NCBI GenBank assembly: GCA_947476465.1
Contig: CANJQN010000040.1
Coordinates: 1 to 39,966, forward strand
DNA: 39,966 bases
Direction of reading: 5' to 3'
DNA from: Comamonadaceae bacterium
GTDB taxonomy: Bacteria > Pseudomonadota > Gammaproteobacteria > Burkholderiales > Burkholderiaceae_C
Numbering within the stretch: position 1 is the first letter of the stretch; each line of letters opens with the position of its first letter. The notes under the pieces were generated by a model. The model ran no database searches. It worked only from the letters and a program-made list of their open reading frames with translations, and had not been told where the DNA came from. Position numbers and translations under genes: made by a program. Positions 15,845-23,572 of the stretch are shown piece after piece.

Positions 15845-16532
15845 AGAGAATGAAAATCAAGCCGCCGAGGGCCCACCACTGGAATGCATAGCCGAAGTTC
15901 TTGTCGGCCGCAGCGGCGGGGATTGGCCAGTCGCGCAACAGCCCTTCGGAGGGCTGGCCCGTCTGCTGCACCGAACCGTCGATCAGCGGCAGGCCGGTTT
16001 CCAGGCGGAAAGCGGCCACGTCGAGATTTTGCCGGATGGCGCCGGCCTCGTTGCCGCCGAACTCATAAAGCTTGGCTGGGGCGGGGGCGATGCGCCCCTG
16101 CACCACCACTTCGCCGGCCGGCGTGTGCACTGCAGGGACTTGCGTGCGATCGACGAAGTTGCGCGGCACCCACCCGCGCTCGACCAGCACCACCGCGCCG
16201 CCCGCCGACGCAGGCGCCAGCCGCAGGGGCGTGACGACATAAAAACCCGGGCGGCCCTGCATCTGGCGGTTGTCCAGGTACACGGTGTGCGGTGCCAGCC
16301 ATTGCCCACGCAGGGTGACCGGCCGATGCAGCAGCTCGGCCGGTGGGGCGCCGCCCAGCAGCGCCTCCGGTGACAGGGGTGGCAAGGCCTGACGCGCCGC
16401 GATCGCCGCCTGCAGGGCCAGCCGCTGCTGCCCACGGCCCCACTGCCACTGGCCCAGGGCCACTGACGTGGCGATGCCCAGCAGGGCCGCGATGCCGATC
16501 AGCCAGCCGCGCCAGCGCGTGCCTGGCGTCAC
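15792..16532 (-). CDS. SURF1 family cytochrome oxidase assembly protein
   Basis: A 246-residue inner-membrane protein with the SURF1 two-helix plan: helix 1 at about 10-28, a long periplasmic domain, and helix 2 near the C-terminus (WWALGGLIFILYVWFQFI). Family marks are LGQWQWGR just after helix 1, LDNRQMQGRPGFYVVTPL, VLVERGWVPRN and NFGYAFQWWALG. In bacteria SURF1 proteins help insert heme A into subunit I. The GTG at 16532 is taken as start because it gives the short N-terminus normal for the family; longer upstream frames run across the divergent DUF2909 gene. Its 3' end overlaps the next gene by 53 bases. Confidence 0.93.
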   Translation of the reverse strand: MTPGTRWRGWLIGIAALLGIATSVALGQWQWGRGQQRLALQAAIAARQALPPLSPEALLGGAPPAELLHRPVTLRGQWLAPHTVYLDNRQMQGRPGFYVVTPLRLAPASAGGAVVLVERGWVPRNFVDRTQVPAVHTPAGEVVVQGRIAPAPAKLYEFGGNEAGAIRQNLDVAAFRLETGLPLIDGSVQQTGQPSEGLLRDWPIPAAAADKNFGYAFQWWALGGLIFILYVWFQFIGPRRRSSRRA

Positions 16533-16547
16533 CGGATAATCCCCTGC

Positions 16548-16772
16548 ATGAAAGTGTTCCTCGTGGTCCTGGCGTTCGTCGCCATCATCGGCAGCCTCGG
16601 TGCGGCCCTGTTTTTCATGATGCGCGGTGGCGAAGGCGACAAGCCCAAGACCAACCACATGGCCCGTGCGTTGGCGTTTCGAGTCGGCTTTTCCATCCTG
16701 CTGTTCGTGTGCATCCTGGTGGCCTGGAAACTGGGCTACATCAATCCGACGGGGATTCCGCTGCGCGGCTGA
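16548..16772 (+). CDS. Small twin-transmembrane protein (DUF2909 family)
   Basis: A 74-residue protein with two membrane helices (about 3-25 and 45-66) joined by a short basic cytoplasmic loop containing GEGDKPKTNHMARAL, the conserved part of the family. It is transcribed divergently from surf1, with only 15 bases between start codons, so the two genes share a very compact promoter region. This gene sits in the oxidase locus of many Burkholderiales, which hints at a membrane or assembly role, but its function is not established. Confidence 0.9.
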   Translation: MKVFLVVLAFVAIIGSLGAALFFMMRGGEGDKPKTNHMARALAFRVGFSILLFVCILVAWKLGYINPTGIPLRG

Positions 16773-16854
16773 AACCACCCGCTTTGCCAAAACAACGAGG
16801 GCCGCTCGCGCAGCCCCTTGTACTTGCTATCAGCCCTAACAGTGTCTGGACCAG

Positions 16855-16967
16855 CGGCCACCGCGGAACCGGCTTTGCCGGGCCGCTGGTGGCGCCCCCT
16901 TGAGGGGGAGAGGGCACAGCCCGAGGGGGCCCAGCTACACGCAGTGAGCTGCTACGGGGGTGGGCTC
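16855..16967. repeat. GC-rich palindromic intergenic repeat
   Basis: Between the convergent ends of the DUF2909 gene and coxC lies a non-coding GC-rich element. Its core is an inverted repeat CCCCCT-TG-AGGGGG at 16895-16908, followed by CAGCCCGAGGGGGCCCAG and, near coxC, GCAGTGAGCTGC. A related element with a CCCCCC-A-GGGGGG core lies at about 18103-18190. These look like dispersed Comamonadaceae intergenic repeats. The core could double as a weak terminator for both genes; there is no T-run. Confidence 0.6.
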
Positions 16968-17849
16968 TTACAACCAATACACCAGGATGTACAAGCCAAG
17001 CCAGACCACGTCCACGAAGTGCCAGTACCAGGCGGCGCCCTCGAAGCCGAAATGGCGGTCGGCGGTGAAGTGGCCCTTGCCCAGGCGCAGGGTGATGAAC
17101 AACAGCATCAGCATGCCGACGAACACGTGGAAACCGTGAAAGCCGGTGAGCATGAAGAACGTGGTGCCATAGGCGCCCGAGGTGAGCTTGAGGTTCAGGT
17201 CGGAGTACGCATGGAAGTACTCATAGCCCTGGACGATCAGGAACACCAGGCCCAGCACCACGGTGACCCACATGAAGGCAAGCGTCTTGCCGCGATGGTT
17301 CTCGCGCAGCGCGTGGTGGGCGATGGTCAGGGTGACGCCCGAGGACAGCAGCAGCGCGGTGTTGATGGTCGGCAGCCAGAACGGGGTCATGGTCTGGAAG
17401 GGCTCGATGATGCCGGCCGGTGACGCCGTCGCACCCGCGGCGACGCTCGGCCAGACGGCCTTGAAATCGGGCCACAGCAGGCCGTTCTCGAGGCCGCCCA
17501 GCGCCGGCACCGAGTGGCCGCGCATCCACCACAGGGCGGTGAAGAACGCGCCGAAGAACATCACCTCGGAGAAGATGAACCAGCTCATGCTCCAGCGGAA
17601 CGAGAAATCGATCTTGCGGCCGTACTGGCCCGATTCACTCTCACGAATGGCGTCGCCGAACCACTGGAACAGCACGAAGGCCAGCAGCGCCAGCCCGAAG
17701 TACAGGGACCATTCGCCCCACGCCACGCTGTTGAGCCACTGGCCCGCGCCGAGGATGACGAAAAACAGGGCAAGTGCGGCAAGCGCCGGGTGGCGCGACG
17801 GCTGGGGCACGTAGTAGTACGGTGTGGTGCCGGGTGCGCTGGTACTCAT
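16968..17849 (-). CDS. coxC: Cytochrome c oxidase subunit III
   Basis: A 293-residue integral membrane subunit of aa3-type oxidase with seven helices. Family marks are YYYVPQPSRHPALAA at the N-terminus, FSFRWSMSWFIFSEVMFFGAFF in helix III, the conserved Glu in SEVMFF, TGFHGFHVFVGM with two His, and FEGAAWYWHFVDVVWL at the end. Subunit III protects the catalytic core and supports proton uptake through the D-channel. The ATG at 17849 has AGGAG at 17855-17859, five bases upstream. A GTG six bases further up is less likely. It is the last gene of the coxB-coxA-cox11-coxC run; the gap to the DUF2970 gene is 40 bases. Confidence 0.97.
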   Translation of the reverse strand: MSTSAPGTTPYYYVPQPSRHPALAALALFFVILGAGQWLNSVAWGEWSLYFGLALLAFVLFQWFGDAIRESESGQYGRKIDFSFRWSMSWFIFSEVMFFGAFFTALWWMRGHSVPALGGLENGLLWPDFKAVWPSVAAGATASPAGIIEPFQTMTPFWLPTINTALLLSSGVTLTIAHHALRENHRGKTLAFMWVTVVLGLVFLIVQGYEYFHAYSDLNLKLTSGAYGTTFFMLTGFHGFHVFVGMLMLLFITLRLGKGHFTADRHFGFEGAAWYWHFVDVVWLGLYILVYWL

Positions 17850-17889
17850 CTTCACTCCTGATTCCGGATAACTTCTGGTACTGAAAAAA

Positions 17890-18192
17890 TCAACTCACGA
17901 CCCACTGGACCAGCCCGATCAGGCCCGCCACGAACAAAGCCACGGCCACCAGGGCCACGGCGATGATGTGCAACGGATTGAGCTGCTTGAGGTCGCTCTG
18001 GTAGGCGCTGTTCCCGCGAATGCCCAGGAACGCCCAGGCCACGGCCTTGATGGTCTGGAACACTGAACCCTTGCGCTGAGCGGCCATGTCCGATGCGACG
18101 CTCACTGCGGCCCCCACGCTCGGCACTTCGTGTCCTTCGCTGCCCCCCAGGGGGGTGCGAGCTTGCTTGAGGCGGCTCGGCGCAGCGCTCAC
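17890..18192 (-). CDS. DUF2970 small membrane protein with a repeat-derived N-terminus
   Basis: A small protein of 100 residues as called. The conserved DUF2970 part is the last 65 residues: an amphipathic stretch (VFQTIKAVAWAFLGIRG), SDLKQLNPLHIIAVAL, and one C-terminal helix. The GTG at 18192 overlaps the cox11 stop (GTGA) and has AGGAGG seven bases upstream, so it is well supported. However, the first 35 residues are encoded by a dispersed GC-rich repeat and are not part of the family. The ATG at 18087 gives the bare family length but has no ribosome site. The protein's role in the oxidase locus is unknown; an assembly or stability function is an inference from position. Confidence 0.85.
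   Translation of the reverse strand: MSAAPSRLKQARTPLGGSEGHEVPSVGAAVSVASDMAAQRKGSVFQTIKAVAWAFLGIRGNSAYQSDLKQLNPLHIIAVALVAVALFVAGLIGLVQWVVS
18103..18190. repeat. GC-rich repeat inserted at the start of the DUF2970 gene
   Basis: An element related to that at 16855-16967: GCTCACTGCGG, then CGGCACTTCGTGTCC, a core CCCCCC-A-GGGGGG at 18143-18155, and an end at GGCGCAGCGC. It lies exactly between the cox11 stop and the conserved DUF2970 sequence and keeps an open frame through the DUF2970 gene. Confidence 0.6.
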
Positions 18193-18791
18193 GAACGCGC
18201 CTCCTGGGAGAGCACCGGTGCGGACAGCGCCGTCGGTGCGGGCGGCGTGCGCGAACCCACCTCGAAAAAGGTGTACGACAGCGTGATGGTGGTCACGTCC
18301 TTGGGTAGCTTCGGATCGATCACAAAGGCCACGGGCCATTCCTTCTTCTCGCCGGGCTCGAGCGTGTACTGGGTGAAGCAGAAACACTCGAGCTTGTTGA
18401 AGTGCGCGGCCGACTGTCGCGGCGCGTAGCTGGGAATGGCCTGCGCCGACATGCGCCGGTTTTGCACGTTCTGGAACTCGTACATCACCGTGGTGAGCTG
18501 GCCGGGGTGCACCTTCAACACGCTCTGCGCCGGGCGGAAATGCCAGGGCCCGCGGGCATTGGCGTCGAACTCGACGGTGATGGTGCGGCTGGTGTCGACC
18601 TGCGTGTTGGCCGGCCGAACGTTGGCAGCGCCACCGGGCACCTGCCGCTCGCCCAGGGCCAGGATGTTGATGCCGGTGAGCTCGCAGATTTGCTTGTAGA
18701 GCGGCACCAGCGCATAGCCGAAGGCGAACATGCCGGCCACGACCACGGCCAGCTTGCGCACCATCCGCATGTTCTCGCGCGTGACGCTCAC
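18189..18791 (-). CDS. ctaG: Cytochrome c oxidase assembly protein CtaG/Cox11
   Basis: A 200-residue copper chaperone for the CuB site of subunit I. It has one N-terminal anchor helix (about 12-30, VVVAGMFAFGYALVPLY) and a periplasmic immunoglobulin-like domain. Family marks are YKQICELTGIN, VEFDANARGPWHFRP and the copper motif CFCF in LECFCFTQYTLEPGE. The start is the GTG at 18791, preceded by GAGGA eight bases upstream; it lies ten bases after the small assembly gene. The C-terminal tail (PPAPTALSAPVL...) is variable. The stop overlaps the DUF2970 start. Confidence 0.96.
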   Translation of the reverse strand: MSVTRENMRMVRKLAVVVAGMFAFGYALVPLYKQICELTGINILALGERQVPGGAANVRPANTQVDTSRTITVEFDANARGPWHFRPAQSVLKVHPGQLTTVMYEFQNVQNRRMSAQAIPSYAPRQSAAHFNKLECFCFTQYTLEPGEKKEWPVAFVIDPKLPKDVTTITLSYTFFEVGSRTPPAPTALSAPVLSQEARS

Positions 18792-18801
18792 GGGGCTTTC
18801 C

Positions 18802-18921
18802 TCAGAAACCGAACAGCCATGCCTTGGCGACAAAGCCGACGGCAAAGACGATGGCGATCGAGGCCAGGGTCAAGCCCAGGCGGACATTGGCCTTGCGTTG
18901 ATGCTCGGGGCTGCGCGTCAT
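18802..18921 (-). CDS. Cytochrome oxidase small assembly protein (39 residues)
   Basis: A 39-residue protein with a charged N-terminal stretch (MTRSPEHQRKANVRLGL) and a single C-terminal helix (LASIAIVFAVGFVAKAWLF). It fits exactly between coxA (22-base gap) and cox11 (10-base gap), on the same strand. Comparable tiny membrane proteins between subunit I and Cox11 are common in Burkholderiales and are called small assembly proteins; the exact function is not established. It is easily missed because a longer open frame overlaps it. Confidence 0.85.
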   Translation of the reverse strand: MTRSPEHQRKANVRLGLTLASIAIVFAVGFVAKAWLFGF

Positions 18922-18943
18922 GGCGTGCGTGTCCGACGCGCGG

Positions 18944-20608
18944 TCAGTGGGCCGCGGCTGGGTTGTCCAGCACGCGGGTTGCGGTAGCGTCGAGCTTGGG
19001 CGGGGTCTCGAAGGTGTGGAAAGGCGCCGGCGACGGCACTTCCCACTCCAGACCTTCGGCACCCATGCCGTCGGGATCGTTCCATGGACGCTGGGCCGCC
19101 TTGGCGCCCTTGCCGCGCATCACCGGCAGCGCCACGAAGAAGAAGAAGTACACCTGCGCAATACCGAAGAAGAAGGCGCCAACCGAGGCCACGGCGTTGA
19201 AGTCGGCGAACTGCATGGCGTAGTCGGCATAGCGGCGGGGCATGCCGGCCAGACCCAGGAAATGCATCGGGAAGAAGGTGACGTTAAAGGAGATCAGCGA
19301 CCACCAGAAGTGGATCTTGCCGCGCGTCTCGTTGTACATCACGCCGGTCCACTTGGGCGACCAGTAGTAGAAACCGGCGAACAGCCCGTACAGCGAGCCG
19401 GCCACCAGCACGTAGTGAAAGTGGGCCACCACGTAGTAGGTGTCCTGCAGCAGCAGGTCGATCGGGGCCATGGCCAGAATCAGGCCGGTGAAGCCGCCCA
19501 TGGTGAACACGAAGATGAAGCCCACCGCGAACAGCATCGGGGTCTCGAAGGTCATCGAGCCCCGCCACATGGTGGCGATCCAGTTGAAGATCTTCACGGC
19601 CGTGGGCACCGCGATCAGCATGGTCGCGTACATGAAGAACAGCTGGCCGGTCACCGGCATGCCGGTCGTGAACATGTGGTGCGCCCACACGATGAACGAC
19701 AGGATGGCGATCGACGAGGTGGCATACACCATGGAGGCGTAGCCGAACAGGCGCTTGCGGGCAAAGGCCGGCACCACCTGGCTGATGATGCCGAAAGCCG
19801 GCAAGATCATGACGTAGACCTCGGGGTGCCCGAAGAACCAGAAGATGTGCTGGAACATCACCGGGTCGCCACCGGCGGCCGGGTTGAAGAAGCTGGTGCC
19901 CAGATGGCGGTCGGTCAGCGTCATGGTGATGGCGCCCGCCAGCACCGGCATCACCGCGATCAGCAGGTACGCGGTGATCAGCCAGGTCCAGGCGAACATC
20001 GGCATCTTCATCAGCGTCATGCCCGGGGCGCGCATGTTCAGCACCGTGACGATGATGTTGATCGAGCCCATGATGGACGAAGCCCCCAGGAGGTGCAACG
20101 CGAAGATGCCCATGTCCATCGAGGGGCCCATCTGCAGGGTCAGGGGCGCGTACAGTGTCCAGCCGGCGGCTGGGGCGCCACCGGGAACGAAAAACGATCC
20201 GGCCAGCATGACCGCCGCCGGAATCACCAGCCAGAAGCTGAAGTTGTTCATGCGGGCAAACGCCATGTCGGGCGCGCCGATCTGCAGCGGAATCATCCAG
20301 TTGGCGAAGCCCACGAAGGCCGGCATGATGGCGCCGAACACCATGATCAGCCCGTGCATGGTGGTGAGCTGGTTGAACAGCTCCGGGTTGACCAGTTGCA
20401 GGCCCGGCTTGAACAGTTCGGCGCGGATGATCAGCGCCAGGACGCCGCCAATCATCAGCATGGTGAATGCGAACAGCAGGTACAGCGTCCCGATGTCCTT
20501 GTGGTTGGTCGCGTAGACCCAGCGGCGCCAGCCGTGCGGGCGATGGTCGTCGTGGGCGTGGTCACCGTGGCCAGCCGCCTGGCCGGGGTTGTCGAGAACT
20601 GCGCTCAT
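18944..20608 (-). CDS. coxA: Cytochrome c oxidase subunit I (aa3-type, A1 family)
   Basis: The 554-residue catalytic subunit with twelve membrane helices. It binds low-spin heme a through His85 (TTMHGLIM) and His398, heme a3 through His396 (VAHFHYVL), and CuB through His261 and His310/His311 (WAHHMF). Tyr265, two turns on in GHPEVY, is the cross-linked Tyr, and the Glu in this motif marks the A1 subfamily, which pumps protons through D- and K-channels. The His-rich N-terminus (GHGDHAHDDHRPHGW) is unusual and may bind metal. The protein is 19 bases after coxB and is the second gene of the operon. Confidence 0.98.
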   Translation of the reverse strand: MSAVLDNPGQAAGHGDHAHDDHRPHGWRRWVYATNHKDIGTLYLLFAFTMLMIGGVLALIIRAELFKPGLQLVNPELFNQLTTMHGLIMVFGAIMPAFVGFANWMIPLQIGAPDMAFARMNNFSFWLVIPAAVMLAGSFFVPGGAPAAGWTLYAPLTLQMGPSMDMGIFALHLLGASSIMGSINIIVTVLNMRAPGMTLMKMPMFAWTWLITAYLLIAVMPVLAGAITMTLTDRHLGTSFFNPAAGGDPVMFQHIFWFFGHPEVYVMILPAFGIISQVVPAFARKRLFGYASMVYATSSIAILSFIVWAHHMFTTGMPVTGQLFFMYATMLIAVPTAVKIFNWIATMWRGSMTFETPMLFAVGFIFVFTMGGFTGLILAMAPIDLLLQDTYYVVAHFHYVLVAGSLYGLFAGFYYWSPKWTGVMYNETRGKIHFWWSLISFNVTFFPMHFLGLAGMPRRYADYAMQFADFNAVASVGAFFFGIAQVYFFFFVALPVMRGKGAKAAQRPWNDPDGMGAEGLEWEVPSPAPFHTFETPPKLDATATRVLDNPAAAH

Positions 20609-20626
20609 CTTGGATTACCTCAGGAA

Positions 20627-21793
20627 TTACTTGCCGCGCTGCGCCAGCACCTCGGCCGGCTGGACCACCTGGCCGGTCTTGTTGGACCAGTGGTTCTTGG
20701 TGTAGCTGACCACTGCCGCGATGTCGGTATCGGACAGCTGCTTCCATGCCGGCATGGCGTTGCGGCCATTGAGCAACACCTGGATCTGCTTGACCTTGTC
20801 GGCGTCCTGCACGAGGGCCGAGCCGTCGAGCGCCACGATCGGGCCGGCGCCCTTGCCGTTGGGCTGGTGGCAGGCGGCGCAGTTGGCGGCATAGACCTTC
20901 TCGCCACGGGCCACGATGTCGGCCAGGGCCCAGACCTTGGCCGGGTCGTCCAGCTTGGCGGCCATCTTCTTTTGCTCGGCGCCTACCCACACGCCGTAGT
21001 CGGCGGCGGACAGCACCTTCACGTGGATCGGCATGTAGGCGTGCTCTTTGCCACACAGCTCGTAGCAGTTGCCATAGAAGTCGCCCACCTTCTCCGCACG
21101 GAACCAGGTGTCGCGCACGAAGCCGGGGATGGCGTCCTGCTTGACGCCCAATGAGGGCACGCCCCAGGCGTGAATCACGTCGTTGGCGGTGGTGATGATG
21201 CGGATCTTCTTGCCCACCGGCACCACCAGGGGGTTGTCGACCTTGAACAGGTAGTTGTTGGGCATCGCCGCGCCCGAGCCGCCCTTGTTGGACAGCTCAC
21301 GGTGCGAGGCATCCAGGGCGGACAGAAAGGAAATGCCGGTGCCTTCGCCGTTGAGGTAGTCGTAGCCCCATTTCCACTGCTGGCCCGTGGCCTTGATGGT
21401 GAGGTCGGCGTTGCTGGTGTCCTTTGACGCGACCAGCACCTTGGTGGCCGGCAGCACCATCAGGATAACGATCACGAAGGGAATGAGCGTCCAGATGATC
21501 TCGACGGTGACCGACTCGTGGAAGTTGGCCGGCTTGGCGCCGCGCGAACGCCGGTGCTTCCAGATCGAATAGAACATCACCGAGAAAACCAGAATGAAGA
21601 TCACCGTGCAGGCGACGAGCATGAACCAGTGCAACCAGGCTTGCTCGGCGGCGATGCGCGTCGCGGCGGTGTGAAGGTTCAGCTGACGGACGCCGGGTCC
21701 ACCCGGTAGATCCTGGACCTGGGCCAATGCGCCGCTGGCAGCGCCCGCGGCGGCCAGGAGCGCAGCCGCCTTGTGGGAAATGCTCTTCATCAT
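20627..21793 (-). CDS. coxB: Cytochrome c oxidase subunit II fused to a cytochrome c domain
   Basis: A 388-residue subunit II of the caa3 type. Order: signal peptide (about 1-25, ending SGALAQ), two membrane helices (about 55-78 and 98-120), a periplasmic CuA domain with His208, Cys243, Cys247, His251 and Met254 (CYELCGKEHAYM), and a C-terminal cytochrome c domain with heme site CAACH at 305-309 and axial Met347 in NAMPAW. The extra cytochrome c lets a covalently bound heme c feed CuA. The start is the ATG at 21793; an adjacent ATG at 21790 and a GTG at 21797-21799 are also in frame. It is the first gene of the cox operon, with a 127-base gap before bioC. Confidence 0.97.
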   Translation of the reverse strand: MMKSISHKAAALLAAAGAASGALAQVQDLPGGPGVRQLNLHTAATRIAAEQAWLHWFMLVACTVIFILVFSVMFYSIWKHRRSRGAKPANFHESVTVEIIWTLIPFVIVILMVLPATKVLVASKDTSNADLTIKATGQQWKWGYDYLNGEGTGISFLSALDASHRELSNKGGSGAAMPNNYLFKVDNPLVVPVGKKIRIITTANDVIHAWGVPSLGVKQDAIPGFVRDTWFRAEKVGDFYGNCYELCGKEHAYMPIHVKVLSAADYGVWVGAEQKKMAAKLDDPAKVWALADIVARGEKVYAANCAACHQPNGKGAGPIVALDGSALVQDADKVKQIQVLLNGRNAMPAWKQLSDTDIAAVVSYTKNHWSNKTGQVVQPAEVLAQRGK

Positions 21794-21896
21794 TTTCACT
21801 TCGTATCTACCTCAATGACAATCCGCCCGCCGGTTCCAGGACCATTGGCGCGACCTGCAGCCAGATGACGGCGGCCGCTCTCTCGATCAACGGGCG

Positions 21897-21902
21897 ATTG
21901 TA
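21897..21902 (-). promoter_or_regulatory. Possible -10 hexamer for the cox operon
   Basis: On the minus strand TACAAT, a near-consensus sigma-70 -10 hexamer, lies about 100 bases before coxB within the 127-base gap, just after the bioC stop. No clear -35 element is visible 16-18 bases upstream, so the assignment is weak. Confidence 0.3.
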
Positions 21903-21920
21903 GCGTGGGCAAAAAGGCCC

Positions 21921-22814
21921 TCAGCGGGGCGCACGGCCGCCATGCAACAGCGCCTTCATGTCCCGCAGCGACACGGCGCTCTCGGCGCCCATGCGCACCC
22001 GCGGCGCCGGCTTGAGGGCATGGCCATAGATGATCTCGAAACGCAGCGCCAAGCGGCCGTCGGGGCCGGCCAGCCGCTCTTGCAAGGCCTGCCTCAGCCG
22101 CTCGCGCCACCCTCTTGAGCGCAACGCCGTGAAACGGGCCGGATGCAGGTTGGCGCCGAGCTCTCGCAGCTCGGCCAGCAGCGCATCCGCATCGGCCCAG
22201 GTGAGCGTGATGCGTTCCATGTCCATCACCGGCTCGGCGAAGCCGGCGTGCACCAGCATGTCGCCCCAGTCGTGCATGTCGGTGAAATCGCTGGCCGGCG
22301 GCGGCCAGCCGAGCGCCGCGTACAGGGCCCGCAGCTCGGCCAGGGTGTCCGGGCCGAGGCAGGAGAACATCAGAAAGCCGTCGGTTGCGAGGGCCCGATG
22401 CCACTGGCCGATCAGCGCCTGCGGGTCGGCGGCCAGGTGCAGCGCCATGTTGGACCACAGCATTTGCACTGCCGCGTCGGGCACAGCGCCCAGCACCTGC
22501 CGCTTCGCCGTGGCCCAGCGCTTCCACCAAGGGGGCGCGAGGGCGCGTTCGGCCAGCGCCGCGCGCGCCGGTTCGGTCTCGATCGCGATCGAAGCCGCCT
22601 GCGGATACTGCGCGGCCACCAGCGCATGGCCTTCCAGGCCGCCGCGCACCGGCTCCCAGTCGGCCCAGGCGGGCGGTTGCAGGCGGATCCACTGCAAGCG
22701 CTGCGCCATGCGCCTTGCAACCTCCTCGTGCAACCAGGGCGAACGCGCCGGTGCGCGGCGCTGCCAGCGGGCGGCGGCGATGGGGTCGATGCTGGGGGGG
22801 AGCGGGGTGGACAT
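21921..22814 (-). CDS. BioC-like methyltransferase (putative malonyl-ACP O-methyltransferase)
   Basis: A 297-residue class I methyltransferase related to BioC, which would methylate malonyl-ACP to begin pimelate synthesis for biotin. BioC-like segments include the N-terminal ARSPWLHEEVARRMAQRLQWI, the central LWSNMALHL and the motif GFLMFSCLGPDTLAELRALY. The SAM-binding motif I, usually DxGxGxG, reads DWEPVRGGLEG here, so cofactor binding is doubtful and the exact function is open. The ATG at 22814 is preferred because it gives the normal N-terminus; longer frames run into the divergent comF-like gene. The two start codons are about 30 bases apart. Confidence 0.75.
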   Translation of the reverse strand: MSTPLPPSIDPIAAARWQRRAPARSPWLHEEVARRMAQRLQWIRLQPPAWADWEPVRGGLEGHALVAAQYPQAASIAIETEPARAALAERALAPPWWKRWATAKRQVLGAVPDAAVQMLWSNMALHLAADPQALIGQWHRALATDGFLMFSCLGPDTLAELRALYAALGWPPPASDFTDMHDWGDMLVHAGFAEPVMDMERITLTWADADALLAELRELGANLHPARFTALRSRGWRERLRQALQERLAGPDGRLALRFEIIYGHALKPAPRVRMGAESAVSLRDMKALLHGGRAPR

Positions 22815-22842
22815 GAAGGGCTGCCAGTATATTGAGGCGCTC

Positions 22843-23556
22843 ATGTACCGGGCCTGGATCCATTTTCTCGCCACGCGGCTGCCATCGCGCTGCGAGGTCT
22901 GCCATGCCTGGCCGGCGCGGCCAGTGTGCGAGCCTTGCGTCAACCGATTCGCCCCGCCGGTGACGCGCTGCCCGCGCTGCGCGATCGGCCTGCCGGCCGG
23001 CGTCGGCGTCGGTGCATGCGGCGCCTGTCTGCGCCAGCCCCCCGCCTTCGACGAATGCCATGCCGCGGTCGACTACGCCTACCCCTGGGCCGGCCTGGTC
23101 GGACGATTCAAGTTCGGCGGCGAGCCCGGCTGGGCCGCAGCCCTGGCCGCACGAATGCGCGAGCACGAAGGAATGGCCCGCGCCCTGGACGCGGCCCAAC
23201 TGGTGCTGCCCCTGCCGCTGGCGCCGCGCCGGCTGGCCGAGCGCGGCTTCAATCAAGCCCTGCAACTGGCTCGCCACCTGGCCCCCGGCAAGGTCGACGC
23301 CCACCTGCTGCTGCGGGTGCGCGAGACGGCGCCCCAGTCGGCCCTGGACCGTGTCGAACGTCTTCTCAATGTGGCCCAGGCCTTCGCCGTCGACCCGCTG
23401 CGCGCCCACCGCGTGCAGGGCCGCGACATCGCCCTGATCGACGACGTGATGACCAGCGGCGCCTCGCTGGACGCCGCCGCTCGCGCGCTGCGTCAGGCGG
23501 GCGCCGGCCGCATCACCGCCCTGGTTTTCGCCCGCACCGCCGTCCCTTCGCACTGA
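22843..23556 (+). CDS. ComF family phosphoribosyltransferase
   Basis: A 237-residue cytosolic protein of the ComF/GntX type. The N-terminal part holds zinc-finger Cys pairs (CEVCHAWPARPVCEPC, CPRC, CGAC). The phosphoribosyltransferase part carries LPLPLAPRRLAERGFNQ, then the PRPP loop ALIDDVMTSGASLDAA at the C-terminal half. ComF relatives act in natural competence and DNA uptake in some bacteria, but the biochemical reaction is not established. The ATG at 22843 is chosen because GAGG lies five bases upstream; an ATG at 22813 is also in frame and would overlap the divergent bioC-like start. It runs 16 bases ahead of trmL. Confidence 0.9.
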   Translation: MYRAWIHFLATRLPSRCEVCHAWPARPVCEPCVNRFAPPVTRCPRCAIGLPAGVGVGACGACLRQPPAFDECHAAVDYAYPWAGLVGRFKFGGEPGWAAALAARMREHEGMARALDAAQLVLPLPLAPRRLAERGFNQALQLARHLAPGKVDAHLLLRVRETAPQSALDRVERLLNVAQAFAVDPLRAHRVQGRDIALIDDVMTSGASLDAAARALRQAGAGRITALVFARTAVPSH

Positions 23557-23572
23557 ACAGGCCCGACCCTCC

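Noticed and set aside
18920..21154. 744-residue plus-strand frame across coxA and coxB
   Set aside because: It is antisense to two certain oxidase genes, and its His/Arg/Gly-rich composition is that expected from the antisense of GC-rich coding DNA.
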